Below the pieces are notes generated by a model. That model made no database searches and was not told where the DNA came from. It was given only the letters and a program-made list of their open reading frames with translations. Both the position numbers and the translations under genes were made by a program. Below, piece by piece: positions 35,368 to 43,906 of a stretch of 64,000 nucleotides of DNA (its first letter is position 1; every line of letters starts with the position of its first letter). This DNA is from Pseudotamlana agarivorans (GTDB lineage Bacteria > Bacteroidota > Bacteroidia > Flavobacteriales > Flavobacteriaceae), in assembly GCF_001642835.1 (NCBI RefSeq), contig NZ_LXEI01000002.1, positions 124,001-188,000 on the forward strand, given 5' to 3'.

Positions 35368-35700
35368 AAGTGTTTTTTTAATCAAATATTATTGAAGTTA
35401 GTCTAAGAATTAAAAGAAATACTTTTGCTCGAATGCGATGTCTCGGATGCGTTTGATATGTTTTAAATATGCTTGGGTTTGTATTTGAAAAATCAACATC
35501 GACGCCAGAGATGTCGCATTATTTTTTAGAATAATTCACGGCGATTCTTCATTCAGCTGTTATTTATTTAAGGTTTTAACAATTTTACTGCGTTTCTTGT
35601 TTTAGGGTGCATAACTTCATGTACTCTTTTTTATTCTTGAACATCGTATTTTCAGAAATTTCCTATATTTTCAAAAACTCTAGGTAGTTAATTTCGTTGT
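35368..35700. repeat. Gene-free gap with an imperfect inverted repeat
   Basis: No gene. AATGCGATGTCTC (35432-35444) pairs with GAGATGTCGCATT (35508-35520), 13 bp with a two-base internal mismatch, and is followed by ATTTTTT. The similarity continues into the loop on both sides, as in a decaying palindromic repeat. It may serve as the terminator of the nitrate reductase operon. Nothing else was identified up to the transporter start. Confidence 0.55.
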
Positions 35701-36603
35701 ATGGAAACAACAAAAAAACAATTTTGGTACGGAGTGCTTATTGGTATTTTAGGGGTCGTCCTATTTTCATCAAAAGCGGTTATGGTTAAATTAGCCTATG
35801 GCTATAATGTCGATACGATAAGTATTCTGTTGTTAAGGATGCTGTTTTCTTTTCCAATTTATGTAGGTATTGCTATCGCTTATAGAAATAAAAACACTGA
35901 GGCCACTTTGGTTAAAAAGGACTATTTATGGTTGTGTTTTTTCGGTGTGGTGGGCTATTATTTGGCGAGTTATTTTGATTTCGTCGGACTTAAGTATATT
36001 AAGGCAAGCTTAGAGCGTATTATCTTGTTTTTATATCCTACTATCGTTTTAATTTTAAACTGCGTGTTTTTAAAAAGGCCTATTACTAAAATTCAGGCCA
36101 TGGCTATCGCTTTAACTTACTTAGGCGTTGTGATAACGTTTTGGGATGAAGTAACCTTATCTGGAACCGAAACCTTTATAGGTGCGGCTTTTGTATTGCT
36201 TAGTGCGATTACATACGCCACTTATTTAGTAGGTAGCGGCTGGTTAATTCCTAAATTCGGCGTGGTGCAGTTTACCGCTTATGCTATGATTGTGTCGTGC
36301 ATTTGTGTATTTGTGCATTACAGTTTGGTTTCTGAGGTGGATTTGTTTAGTTTTTCATGGCAAGTGTATGTCTTAGGTTTTGTAATAGCCATGTTTGCAA
36401 CGGTAATACCTTCGTTTTTAGTTTCTGCGTCTATTAAAATGATTAGCTCATCAAATTTTGCTATTGTGGCGGGAATAGGGCCTATTTCAACCATCATATT
36501 AGCTGCGATCTTTTTAAATGAAATTTTAACGGGTTTACAGTGGTTTGGTGCTTTAGTGGTTATTGCAGGAATATTAATTGTATCCTTAAAGAAAGGGAAG
36601 TGA
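35701..36603 (+). CDS. DMT-superfamily (EamA) transporter
   Basis: 300 residues with ten predicted membrane helices in two EamA repeats (first FSSKAVMVKLAYGYN...LLRMLFSFP, second FIGAAFVLLSAITYATYLVGSG through IAGIGPISTIILAAIFLNE). The ending LIVSLKKGK is a usual cytoplasmic tail. Family members export or import metabolites such as amino acids or purines; the substrate cannot be told. It is monocistronic, followed by a long AT-rich hairpin. Confidence 0.88.
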   Translation: METTKKQFWYGVLIGILGVVLFSSKAVMVKLAYGYNVDTISILLLRMLFSFPIYVGIAIAYRNKNTEATLVKKDYLWLCFFGVVGYYLASYFDFVGLKYIKASLERIILFLYPTIVLILNCVFLKRPITKIQAMAIALTYLGVVITFWDEVTLSGTETFIGAAFVLLSAITYATYLVGSGWLIPKFGVVQFTAYAMIVSCICVFVHYSLVSEVDLFSFSWQVYVLGFVIAMFATVIPSFLVSASIKMISSSNFAIVAGIGPISTIILAAIFLNEILTGLQWFGALVVIAGILIVSLKKGK

Positions 36604-36611
36604 GTAAATAG

Positions 36612-36652
36612 AAGTAATTAACAATGAAAAATATTTTCATTGTTAATTACTT
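36612..36652. repeat. Perfect 19-bp hairpin after the EamA transporter gene
   Basis: AAGTAATTAACAATGAAAA (36612-36630) and its exact reverse complement (36634-36652) are separated by three bases (ATA). The stem is AT-rich and followed by TGTTG rather than a T-run, so it is an atypical terminator or a protein-binding palindrome. Confidence 0.8.
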
Positions 36653-36724
36653 TGTTGTAATGCTATTTTATTTTTTAATTGCATGTGCTATATTAGCATC
36701 CTATCTTAACCACACCTCTTATTA

Positions 36725-38575
36725 ATGGCAGAAAACTCTAACTACACCGAAGACAATATTCGTTCATTAGACTGGAAAGAGCATATTCGTATGCGTCCTG
36801 GAATGTATATTGGAAAATTAGGTGATGGGTCTTCGCCAGATGACGGAATTTATATTCTTCTTAAAGAGGTTCTAGATAACTCCATTGACGAGTATGTCAT
36901 GGGGGCCGGAAAAACGATTGAAATTTCTATTCAAGGAACGAAAGTTACGGTTCGCGATTATGGTCGTGGTATTCCATTAGGGAAAGTTGTAGATGTAGTT
37001 TCTAAAATGAATACCGGAGGTAAATACGATTCCAAAGCCTTCAAAAAATCGGTTGGTTTAAATGGTGTTGGTACCAAAGCGGTTAATGCCTTATCCTCAT
37101 TTTTTAGAGTAGAGTCTACACGTGATAGTAAAAGCGCTTCCGCGGAATTCGAACAAGGTAACCTTATAAATGAAGAGTTTTTAGAAGAAACTTCGCGTAG
37201 AAAAGGAACCAAAGTATCTTTCATTCCGGATGATATCATTTTCAAAAATTATAAGTTCAGAAGTGAATATATAGTGAAAATGCTTAAAAACTATGTGTAC
37301 CTAAATCCAGGTTTAACCATAGTTTTTAATGGTGAAAAATATTATAGCGAACACGGTTTAAAGGATTTACTGAGTGAAAATATTAACGATACCGATCGTT
37401 TATATCCTATTATTCATCTAAAAGGCGATGATATTGAAATCGCGCTTACCCATAGTAAAACGCAGTACAGCGAAGAATATCATTCATTTGTAAACGGACA
37501 AAATACCACTCAAGGTGGAACACATCTAAATGCTTTTAGAGAGTCGCTCGTAAAAACCATTAGAGAATTTTATGGTAAAAATTACGATGCTTCCGATATA
37601 AGGAAATCGGTGGTGAGTGCCATTGCCATTAAAGTAATGGAACCTGTTTTCGAAAGTCAGACCAAAACAAAATTAGGGTCTACCGATATGGGGGGCGAAT
37701 TACCAACGGTAAGGACCTATATTAACGACTTCGTAAAGCGTTACTTAGATAACTATCTGCATAAAAATCCAGAGACTGCCGATAAGCTTCAGCGTAAAAT
37801 TCTACAAGCCGAACGCGAGCGAAAAGAGTTATCAGGTATTCGAAAATTAGCGAAAGACCGTGCTAAAAAGGCCAGTCTTCACAATAAAAAATTAAGAGAT
37901 TGTCGCGTTCATTTTGGTGACACTAAAAATCCAAGAAACTTAGAAACCACTTTGTTTATTACCGAGGGTGATTCGGCTTCTGGTAGTATCACAAAATCGC
38001 GAGATGTAAATACTCAAGCCGTTTTTAGTTTAAAAGGGAAACCGCTAAACTGTTACGGTCTCACCAAAAAAATTGTTTACGAAAATGAAGAGTTTAATCT
38101 GCTTCAAGCAGCATTAAATATAGAAGAATCATTAGAAGATTTACGTTATAATAATGTAGTGATTGCTACCGATGCCGATGTTGATGGGATGCACATCCGT
38201 TTGTTATTGATAACGTTTTTCTTACAGTTTTTTCCAGAGGTGATTAAAGAAGGTCATTTGTATATCTTACAAACGCCTTTATTTCGTGTAAGAAATAAGA
38301 AAGAAACCATTTATTGCTATTCTGAAGAAGAGCGCAAAAATGCCATAGAAAAACTTAAGCCAAAACCTGAAATTACTCGATTTAAAGGTTTGGGTGAGAT
38401 TTCTCCAGATGAGTTTAAACATTTTATTGGGGAAGACATTCGTTTAGATCCTATTATGTTAGATCATAACATGTCTATCGAAGATTTATTAGAGTTTTAT
38501 ATGGGGAAAAACACACCGTCTAGACAGGAATTTATTATTGAAAACTTGAAAGTTGAGTTGGATATAATTGAGTAA
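36725..38575 (+). CDS. parE: DNA topoisomerase IV subunit B
   Basis: ATPase subunit of the chromosome decatenase. 616 residues. GHKL ATPase motifs are [13 protein letters not shown] (catalytic Glu/Asn), DYGRGIPLG and [12 protein letters not shown]. The TOPRIM domain has [22 protein letters not shown] and the [10 protein letters not shown] segment. The short length and adjacency to a ParC-type subunit favour topoisomerase IV over gyrase. A 48-residue gene and parC follow. Confidence 0.9.
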   Translation: MAENSNYTEDNIRSLDWKEHIRMRPGMYIGKLGDGSSPDDGIYILLKEVLDNSIDEYVMGAGKTIEISIQGTKVTVRDYGRGIPLGKVVDVVSKMNTGGKYDSKAFKKSVGLNGVGTKAVNALSSFFRVESTRDSKSASAEFEQGNLINEEFLEETSRRKGTKVSFIPDDIIFKNYKFRSEYIVKMLKNYVYLNPGLTIVFNGEKYYSEHGLKDLLSENINDTDRLYPIIHLKGDDIEIALTHSKTQYSEEYHSFVNGQNTTQGGTHLNAFRESLVKTIREFYGKNYDASDIRKSVVSAIAIKVMEPVFESQTKTKLGSTDMGGELPTVRTYINDFVKRYLDNYLHKNPETADKLQRKILQAERERKELSGIRKLAKDRAKKASLHNKKLRDCRVHFGDTKNPRNLETTLFITEGDSASGSITKSRDVNTQAVFSLKGKPLNCYGLTKKIVYENEEFNLLQAALNIEESLEDLRYNNVVIATDADVDGMHIRLLLITFFLQFFPEVIKEGHLYILQTPLFRVRNKKETIYCYSEEERKNAIEKLKPKPEITRFKGLGEISPDEFKHFIGEDIRLDPIMLDHNMSIEDLLEFYMGKNTPSRQEFIIENLKVELDIIE

Positions 38576-38672
38576 GTTTAATCGAATTTTTTATCCTTAT
38601 TTTTAATAAAAAATTGGGGTAAAATCGTAATAAATTTTAGTTAAAATTATTTAAGTAATTTATCTTTAAATG

Positions 38673-38680
38673 TACCTTTG
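38673..38680 (+). promoter_or_regulatory. Probable -7 box upstream of the 48-residue gene and parC
   Basis: TACCTTTG matches TAnnTTTG, 69 bases before the small gene's ATG in the 174-base gap after parE. No clear -33 TTG is visible. Short leader hairpin CCCTCTTTAGGGA is at 38718-38730. Confidence 0.4.
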
Positions 38681-38749
38681 CGGCGACTAAAAAAGATAAA
38701 TTAATTTGTAAAATTATCCCTCTTTAGGGAAGCAAAAAACTTAAATAAG

Positions 38750-38896
38750 ATGTTATATACTAAGAAAGAAGAATTAGAAGTGGTACGTTCATACGAGCAT
38801 CTATATGTGCACCCTGCAACCGAACAAATAGCAAGATTACAAGCACGTGGTGGTAGAGTAATGCTTAATGGCAAACCAAAACCAGTTAAAAAATAA
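38750..38896 (+). CDS. Small basic protein between parE and parC, unknown function
   Basis: 48 residues: MLYTKKEELEVVRSYEHLY, then VHPATEQIARLQARGGRV and MLNGKPKPVKK. It has a clean ATG, no rare-looking codons, and ends three bases before the parC ATG, so translation of parC is likely coupled to it. The composition is soluble and basic at the C terminus. I do not recognise a family. Location in a topoisomerase IV operon suggests a conserved small ORF rather than chance. Confidence 0.7.
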   Translation: MLYTKKEELEVVRSYEHLYVHPATEQIARLQARGGRVMLNGKPKPVKK

Positions 38897-38899
38897 TTA

Positions 38900-41506
38900 A
38901 TGATTGAAAACGGCGACGATTTAATTAACGAACAAGACGAACCTCAAGAAACCATTACCCGAGTTACGGGAATGTATAAAGATTGGTTTTTAGATTATGC
39001 TTCTTACGTTATTTTAGAACGTGCTGTTCCTGCTATTGAAGACGGTTTTAAACCCGTTCAGCGTCGTATCATGCACTCCATGAAGGATTTGGATGATGGA
39101 CGCTATAACAAAGTAGCCAATATCGTTGGTCATACCATGCAATACCATCCTCATGGTGATGCTAGTATCGCCGATGCCATGGTTCAAATAGGGCAGAAAG
39201 ATTTATTAATTGATACCCAAGGGAACTGGGGGAACATTTTAACGGGCGACCGTGCTGCGGCCTCCCGTTATATCGAAGCTCGAATTTCTAAGTTCGGGCT
39301 CGATGTGGTTTATAACCCTAAGATTACCGAATGGCAAGCGAGTTACGATGGCCGTAGAAAAGAACCCATTAACTTACCGGTTATGTTTCCGTTGTTGCTG
39401 GCACAAGGCGGCGAGGGCATTGCAGTTGGGCTTTCAACAAAAATATTACCACATAATTTTATTGAACTTATTGATGCTTCAATAAAACACTTACAAGGTA
39501 AACGCTTTACTATTTTACCTGATTTTCCAACAGGAGGCGTTGCCGATTTTTCAAATTACAATGACGGATTAAGAGGCGGAAAGGTACGTGTACGTGCTCG
39601 AATTTCACAACTCGATAAGAATACTTTAGTGATTACCGAATTACCTTTTGGAACAACAACCTCTTCGCTAATCGATTCTATATTAAAGGCGAATGATAAA
39701 GGTAAAATCAAGGTTAAAAAGATTGAAGATAATACCGCTGCAGAAGTTGAAATTCTAGTGCACCTTCCATCGGGATTATCGCCAGATAAAACCATAGATG
39801 CCCTTTATGCTTTTACAAGTTGCGAGTCATCTATTTCGCCATTAGGTTGTGTTATTGAAGATAACAAGCCATTATTTATTGGTGTTACAGAAATGCTTCG
39901 TCGCTCAACCGATAATACGGTGCAGCTACTAAAGCAAGACCTGGAAATTAAGTTAGGTGAGTTTGAAGAACAATGGCATTTTGCTTCTTTAGAGCGAATT
40001 TTTATTGAAAATAGAATTTACCGTGATATTGAAGAGGAAGAAACCTGGAAAGGGGTTATTTCTGCTATTGATAAAGGATTAAAACCACATATAAAACACC
40101 TAAAACGCGCGGTAACTGAAGACGATATTGTGCGTTTAACTGAAATCCGTATCAAGCGTATTTCTAAATTTGATATTGATAAAGCACAGCAAAAAATTGA
40201 AGCCCTAGAGGAACAAATTGCTGAAATTAAACATCATCTGGCACATCTTACCGATTATGCTATTGCTTATTTCACCAGACTTAAAAAGGAATACGGTGAA
40301 GGTAGAGAGCGTAAAACAGAAATTAGAACTTTCGATGATGTTGATGCGACTAAAGTTGTGATTCGAAACACAAAACTTTATGTGAATCGTGCAGAAGGCT
40401 TTATTGGCACCTCATTACGTCGTGACGAATACGTTTGCGATTGTAGTGATATCGACGATATTATTGTGTTTACCAAACAAGGGGTGATGATGGTCACCAA
40501 AGTGGACTCCAAAACTTTTATAGGTAAAGATATTATTCATGTTGCTGTTTTTAAGAAGAAAGATAAGCGCACCATTTATAATATGATTTACCGTGATGGT
40601 AAAAGCGGCCCTTCCTATATAAAACGTTTCGCTGTGACTAGTGTAACCCGCGATAGAGAGTACGATCTTACCAATGGCACCAAAGGGTCTACTTGTTTGT
40701 ATTTCTCTGCCAATCCGAATGGTGAAGCTGAAGTCGTTACCGTATTACTTCGCCAAGCAGGCAGTATTAAAAAACTTAAATGGGATATCGATTTTGCCGA
40801 TATTCTTATTAAAGGCAGGGTGTCTAAAGGAAATTTAGTCACAAAATATCCTGTAAAACGTGTAGAACTTAAAGAAAAAGGGGTTTCAACCTTAAAACCG
40901 CGTAAAATTTGGTTCGATGACACCGTTCAGCGTTTAAATGTTGATGGTCGAGGCGAATTGATTGGTGAGTTTAGAGGGGAAGATAAACTACTTATTATCA
41001 CCCAATCGGGAATGCTTAAAACGGTTACTCCAGAAGTAACTATGCATTTTGATGATGATATGATTGTCATGGAAAAATGGCAGCCTAAAAAGCCAATTTC
41101 TGTGGTTTATTTTAATGGTGAGAAGGAATTGTATTACGTGAAACGTTTCTTAATTGAGCAAGAAGGTAAGGAAGAAATGTTTATTCCAGACGATCCCAAG
41201 TCACAATTAGAAATCGTTTCAACAGATTGGCGCCCTATGGCCGAAATCGTATTTGCGAAAGAACGCGGAAAAGACCGTAAAGAAAACCTAGAGGTTAATT
41301 TGGAAGAATTTATAGCTATAAAAGGAATAGGTGCTTTAGGTAATCAATTAACGAAAGATAAGGTGAATCAAGTGAATTTAATGGAACCATTACCTTTTGA
41401 AGGGCCCGAAGAAGTTCATGCCGATGATCTAGAGGTTGTTGATGAAACTGAAGTCTCTGATTCAGAAAACTCTAAGGATGACGACACCCAAACCAAATTA
41501 TTCTAA
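38900..41506 (+). CDS. parC: DNA topoisomerase IV subunit A
   Basis: DNA-cleaving subunit. 868 residues. The breakage-reunion domain includes YASYVILERAVPAIEDGFKPVQRR and the catalytic tyrosine in DRAAASRYIEARIS (about residue 122). A coiled-coil (DKAQQKIEALEEQIAEIKHHLAHL) follows near 430-450, then a C-terminal beta-pinwheel region with degenerate repeats and an acidic tail. The C-terminal domain lacks an obvious GyrA-box (QRRGGKG), favouring ParC over GyrA. Together with parE this is the topoisomerase IV operon. Confidence 0.9.
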   Translation: MIENGDDLINEQDEPQETITRVTGMYKDWFLDYASYVILERAVPAIEDGFKPVQRRIMHSMKDLDDGRYNKVANIVGHTMQYHPHGDASIADAMVQIGQKDLLIDTQGNWGNILTGDRAAASRYIEARISKFGLDVVYNPKITEWQASYDGRRKEPINLPVMFPLLLAQGGEGIAVGLSTKILPHNFIELIDASIKHLQGKRFTILPDFPTGGVADFSNYNDGLRGGKVRVRARISQLDKNTLVITELPFGTTTSSLIDSILKANDKGKIKVKKIEDNTAAEVEILVHLPSGLSPDKTIDALYAFTSCESSISPLGCVIEDNKPLFIGVTEMLRRSTDNTVQLLKQDLEIKLGEFEEQWHFASLERIFIENRIYRDIEEEETWKGVISAIDKGLKPHIKHLKRAVTEDDIVRLTEIRIKRISKFDIDKAQQKIEALEEQIAEIKHHLAHLTDYAIAYFTRLKKEYGEGRERKTEIRTFDDVDATKVVIRNTKLYVNRAEGFIGTSLRRDEYVCDCSDIDDIIVFTKQGVMMVTKVDSKTFIGKDIIHVAVFKKKDKRTIYNMIYRDGKSGPSYIKRFAVTSVTRDREYDLTNGTKGSTCLYFSANPNGEAEVVTVLLRQAGSIKKLKWDIDFADILIKGRVSKGNLVTKYPVKRVELKEKGVSTLKPRKIWFDDTVQRLNVDGRGELIGEFRGEDKLLIITQSGMLKTVTPEVTMHFDDDMIVMEKWQPKKPISVVYFNGEKELYYVKRFLIEQEGKEEMFIPDDPKSQLEIVSTDWRPMAEIVFAKERGKDRKENLEVNLEEFIAIKGIGALGNQLTKDKVNQVNLMEPLPFEGPEEVHADDLEVVDETEVSDSENSKDDDTQTKLF

Positions 41507-41517
41507 AACAAAACCTT

Positions 41518-42555
41518 TTGAATATCTTTAAAAGCACCTATGTCGTGCTTTGTAGTATTATAGCTATTGTTATACCGCTACTTTTAGTTTTTGGTTGTGT
41601 TATTACTCGGTATTTCGAGAATGTATGGTCTTTAGTTTTTTCTGTTGTACTTCCGGTTCTTGTTGTTTTAAACGGACTCCTTTTTACTTTATTAATTTTT
41701 CTTAAAAGAAAGTATGCCTATTTTGCTGGGTTCGCTTTAGTAGTATATGCTTGGTCTCATGTGCTCTTTTTCAATTTGAATTTTGATAATCATAATATAG
41801 AACATGATAATCTTTCTGTTTTAACTTATAATGTGAGAGGCGGAGGAGGTTCAGGGCATACTTCTGATCGGACCCAAATAAAACCTAGAATTGAGGCGAT
41901 AACCAATTTTGTTAATAACCAGGATGCTGATTTTGTAGTGTTTCAAGAGTTTTGGACCATTCAGAAATATGGCTTTGATAATTACCCATATGCTTTTGTT
42001 GGAAAACGACGTGGCATTAGTAAATCCTTGCAAGTCATTCTTTCTAAATTCCCTATCGTAAATACAGGGTATATTGATTTTCCTGATACGTCTAATAATG
42101 CCATGTATGCCGATGTACAGTATAATGAAGAGGTTATTAGAATTTATAATGTGCATTTACAATCCTTTGGAGTAGAAGTGGATTCAGAGTTTTTTACACA
42201 AAAAGGCTTGGAGGCGGTTTATCCCAAAATAGACGTTGGTCAGAAAATGAAAAGTGCACAAACCGAGTTATTACTAGAAAATATAGAAGGCTTTAAAGGA
42301 AAGTATATTGTAGCAGGTGATTTTAATGCGACACCTTTTTCTGAAACCTACCGTTTAATCAGTCAAGGTAGGCAAGATAGCTTTCTTGAAAAGGGTTCTG
42401 GTTTTGGTGGTACCTATCACTTGTTAGGTTACCCAATGCGCTTAGATTATGTATTGCCCGATAAAAGTTTTCAAATATGGGCTCATGAAAATTTCAATTT
42501 AAAATGGTCTGATCATGAGCCTATATTGGCTAAATTATCTACTAAAAATTATTAG
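41518..42555 (+). CDS. Membrane-anchored endonuclease/exonuclease/phosphatase family protein
   Basis: 345 residues. Three N-terminal membrane helices (VVLCSIIAIVIPLLLVFGCVI, LVFSVVLPVLVVLNGLLFTLLIF, YFAGFALVVYAW) precede an EEP domain with LSVLTYNVRGG, FVVFQEFW, RIYNVHLQS, IVAGDFNATPFSETY and WSDHEPILAKL, which supply the catalytic Asn/Glu/His/Asp set. Substrate may be a nucleic acid, a phospholipid or a phosphoester; topology would place the domain outside the cytoplasm. The start is TTG at 41518, 11 bases after parC. Confidence 0.85.
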   Translation: MNIFKSTYVVLCSIIAIVIPLLLVFGCVITRYFENVWSLVFSVVLPVLVVLNGLLFTLLIFLKRKYAYFAGFALVVYAWSHVLFFNLNFDNHNIEHDNLSVLTYNVRGGGGSGHTSDRTQIKPRIEAITNFVNNQDADFVVFQEFWTIQKYGFDNYPYAFVGKRRGISKSLQVILSKFPIVNTGYIDFPDTSNNAMYADVQYNEEVIRIYNVHLQSFGVEVDSEFFTQKGLEAVYPKIDVGQKMKSAQTELLLENIEGFKGKYIVAGDFNATPFSETYRLISQGRQDSFLEKGSGFGGTYHLLGYPMRLDYVLPDKSFQIWAHENFNLKWSDHEPILAKLSTKNY

Positions 42556-42560
42556 TAGAA

Positions 42561-43829
42561 CTATGTTCGTTTTAATTGTTTCTGAATTTTTTTAATCGCC
42601 GATTCGATCGATTTTTCAGGTTCTATAATATTGTAAGCACCCCAAAATCTAGGATCTGAAAACCCTGAAGCTTTTTCGGTTAAAATGGTGGTAGGTCTTA
42701 AAACTTGATTTCTGTTTTTTGCAAGTTTTGATTCAGCAATTTCCCAGTCTGTTACCGCCATTTCACTATTTAAGGTATACGTACTGTTAAATAATTTGCC
42801 TTCCCAATTGACTTTAAAAGTTAATGAAATATTGCTGTAAGCATAATGCCATTTACCATCTTTGGTTCTGTAATTTACCCGATAAGCCGTTTCAATAGGG
42901 TAAACATCAGCTTTTCTTGGTTTTTTTCTAACAAACATCTCACTTGACAATACTTTGTTAGATACATTTAAACTATACACAGCATTTGTTAACGCGTAAG
43001 TTTCGGCATCAATAAATAGTTTACCGTAAAAAAGTGGTGTTGTAATATTAGCCTTTTGCTTGAAGTTAATCACATAAATTAAGCGCTCATTGATTTTTGT
43101 AGCTTTATCAAATTTAAAGTCATACATAGGCATTGTCTCTGAAGTAAAAATGTATTCTGGATACTTAATCATATCAGTATACAAATTACTAAATGGTCCG
43201 CCTTGTAATTTGAGAGCAACTGTGTCTAACCTTTTGTAATTTGTTGTTTTTCGAGCTTTAACCAATTCAATATAATCACTTTTTACATTGTCGTAAGGTT
43301 GTTTATGGATTTGAACAACAGCTTCAGATAAAGAAGCATTTTTTCTTCGTTTTTTAATCGTTTCACGGTAAAAAGCCGTCATTAAAGTGTTTTCATTGCT
43401 ATATAAACTACTTTTTTTGCTTAAACAATTTAAAACTACTTTTTCAGCATCTTTTGGAGTGGTTGATATTTGTACAATATCTAAAGTGGTGTTAACTGGT
43501 TTTAGGCTTATTTTTCGGTGATTTTCAAAATCGGAGATTGGTATGATGACTTTTTCATAACCCAAGTAAGAAATGGCAATATGACCATCAGCGTAAGTAG
43601 AAGGTATTTTTAAAGCAAAATGCCCGTCGCTGTTACTTACGGTACTTATGTTGGAGTTTTCTAATACTATATCAGCAAAAATTAAATCATTATGAGTTTC
43701 TGCGTCAATGACTTTGCCTTCAATTTCTGTAAATTGTTCTTTAGTGTCGTCTTGTGCGTTTAAGGTGTTTGCTCCAAATAAAAATAAAGCAAACACCATT
43801 AAAGTACTTAAATAGGATAGTTTTTTCAT
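42561..43829 (-). CDS. Exported protein with carboxypeptidase-regulatory-like domain
   Basis: 422 residues. The signal peptide ends near FGANTLNAQ. Residues about 38-110 form a CarboxypepD_reg-like beta-sandwich (IEGKVIDAETHNDLIFADIVLENSNISTVSN..., SYLGYEKVIIPI). The remainder resembles the DUF5686-type beta-rich region found in surface proteins of Bacteroidota (AFYRETIKKRRKNASLSEAV, YGKLFIDAETYAL). Likely periplasmic or outer-membrane associated; no enzymatic motif is evident. It converges with the EEP gene, five bases apart. Confidence 0.75.
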   Translation of the reverse strand: MKKLSYLSTLMVFALFLFGANTLNAQDDTKEQFTEIEGKVIDAETHNDLIFADIVLENSNISTVSNSDGHFALKIPSTYADGHIAISYLGYEKVIIPISDFENHRKISLKPVNTTLDIVQISTTPKDAEKVVLNCLSKKSSLYSNENTLMTAFYRETIKKRRKNASLSEAVVQIHKQPYDNVKSDYIELVKARKTTNYKRLDTVALKLQGGPFSNLYTDMIKYPEYIFTSETMPMYDFKFDKATKINERLIYVINFKQKANITTPLFYGKLFIDAETYALTNAVYSLNVSNKVLSSEMFVRKKPRKADVYPIETAYRVNYRTKDGKWHYAYSNISLTFKVNWEGKLFNSTYTLNSEMAVTDWEIAESKLAKNRNQVLRPTTILTEKASGFSDPRFWGAYNIIEPEKSIESAIKKIQKQLKRT

Positions 43830-43906
43830 GATGTCGTTTTTTGTGGTGTAACATGTTGTTAATATACGAAAAAAACGTGTAAAATCCTACTATTCAGATT
43901 GTTGAG

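Noticed and set aside
36725-41506. DNA gyrase subunits GyrB/GyrA
   Set aside because: The B and A subunits are adjacent, the A subunit lacks a clear GyrA box, and the lengths fit topoisomerase IV better.
41851-42156. Minus-strand ORF of 101 codons over the EEP gene
   Set aside because: Shadow of the EEP frame, which carries all catalytic motifs.
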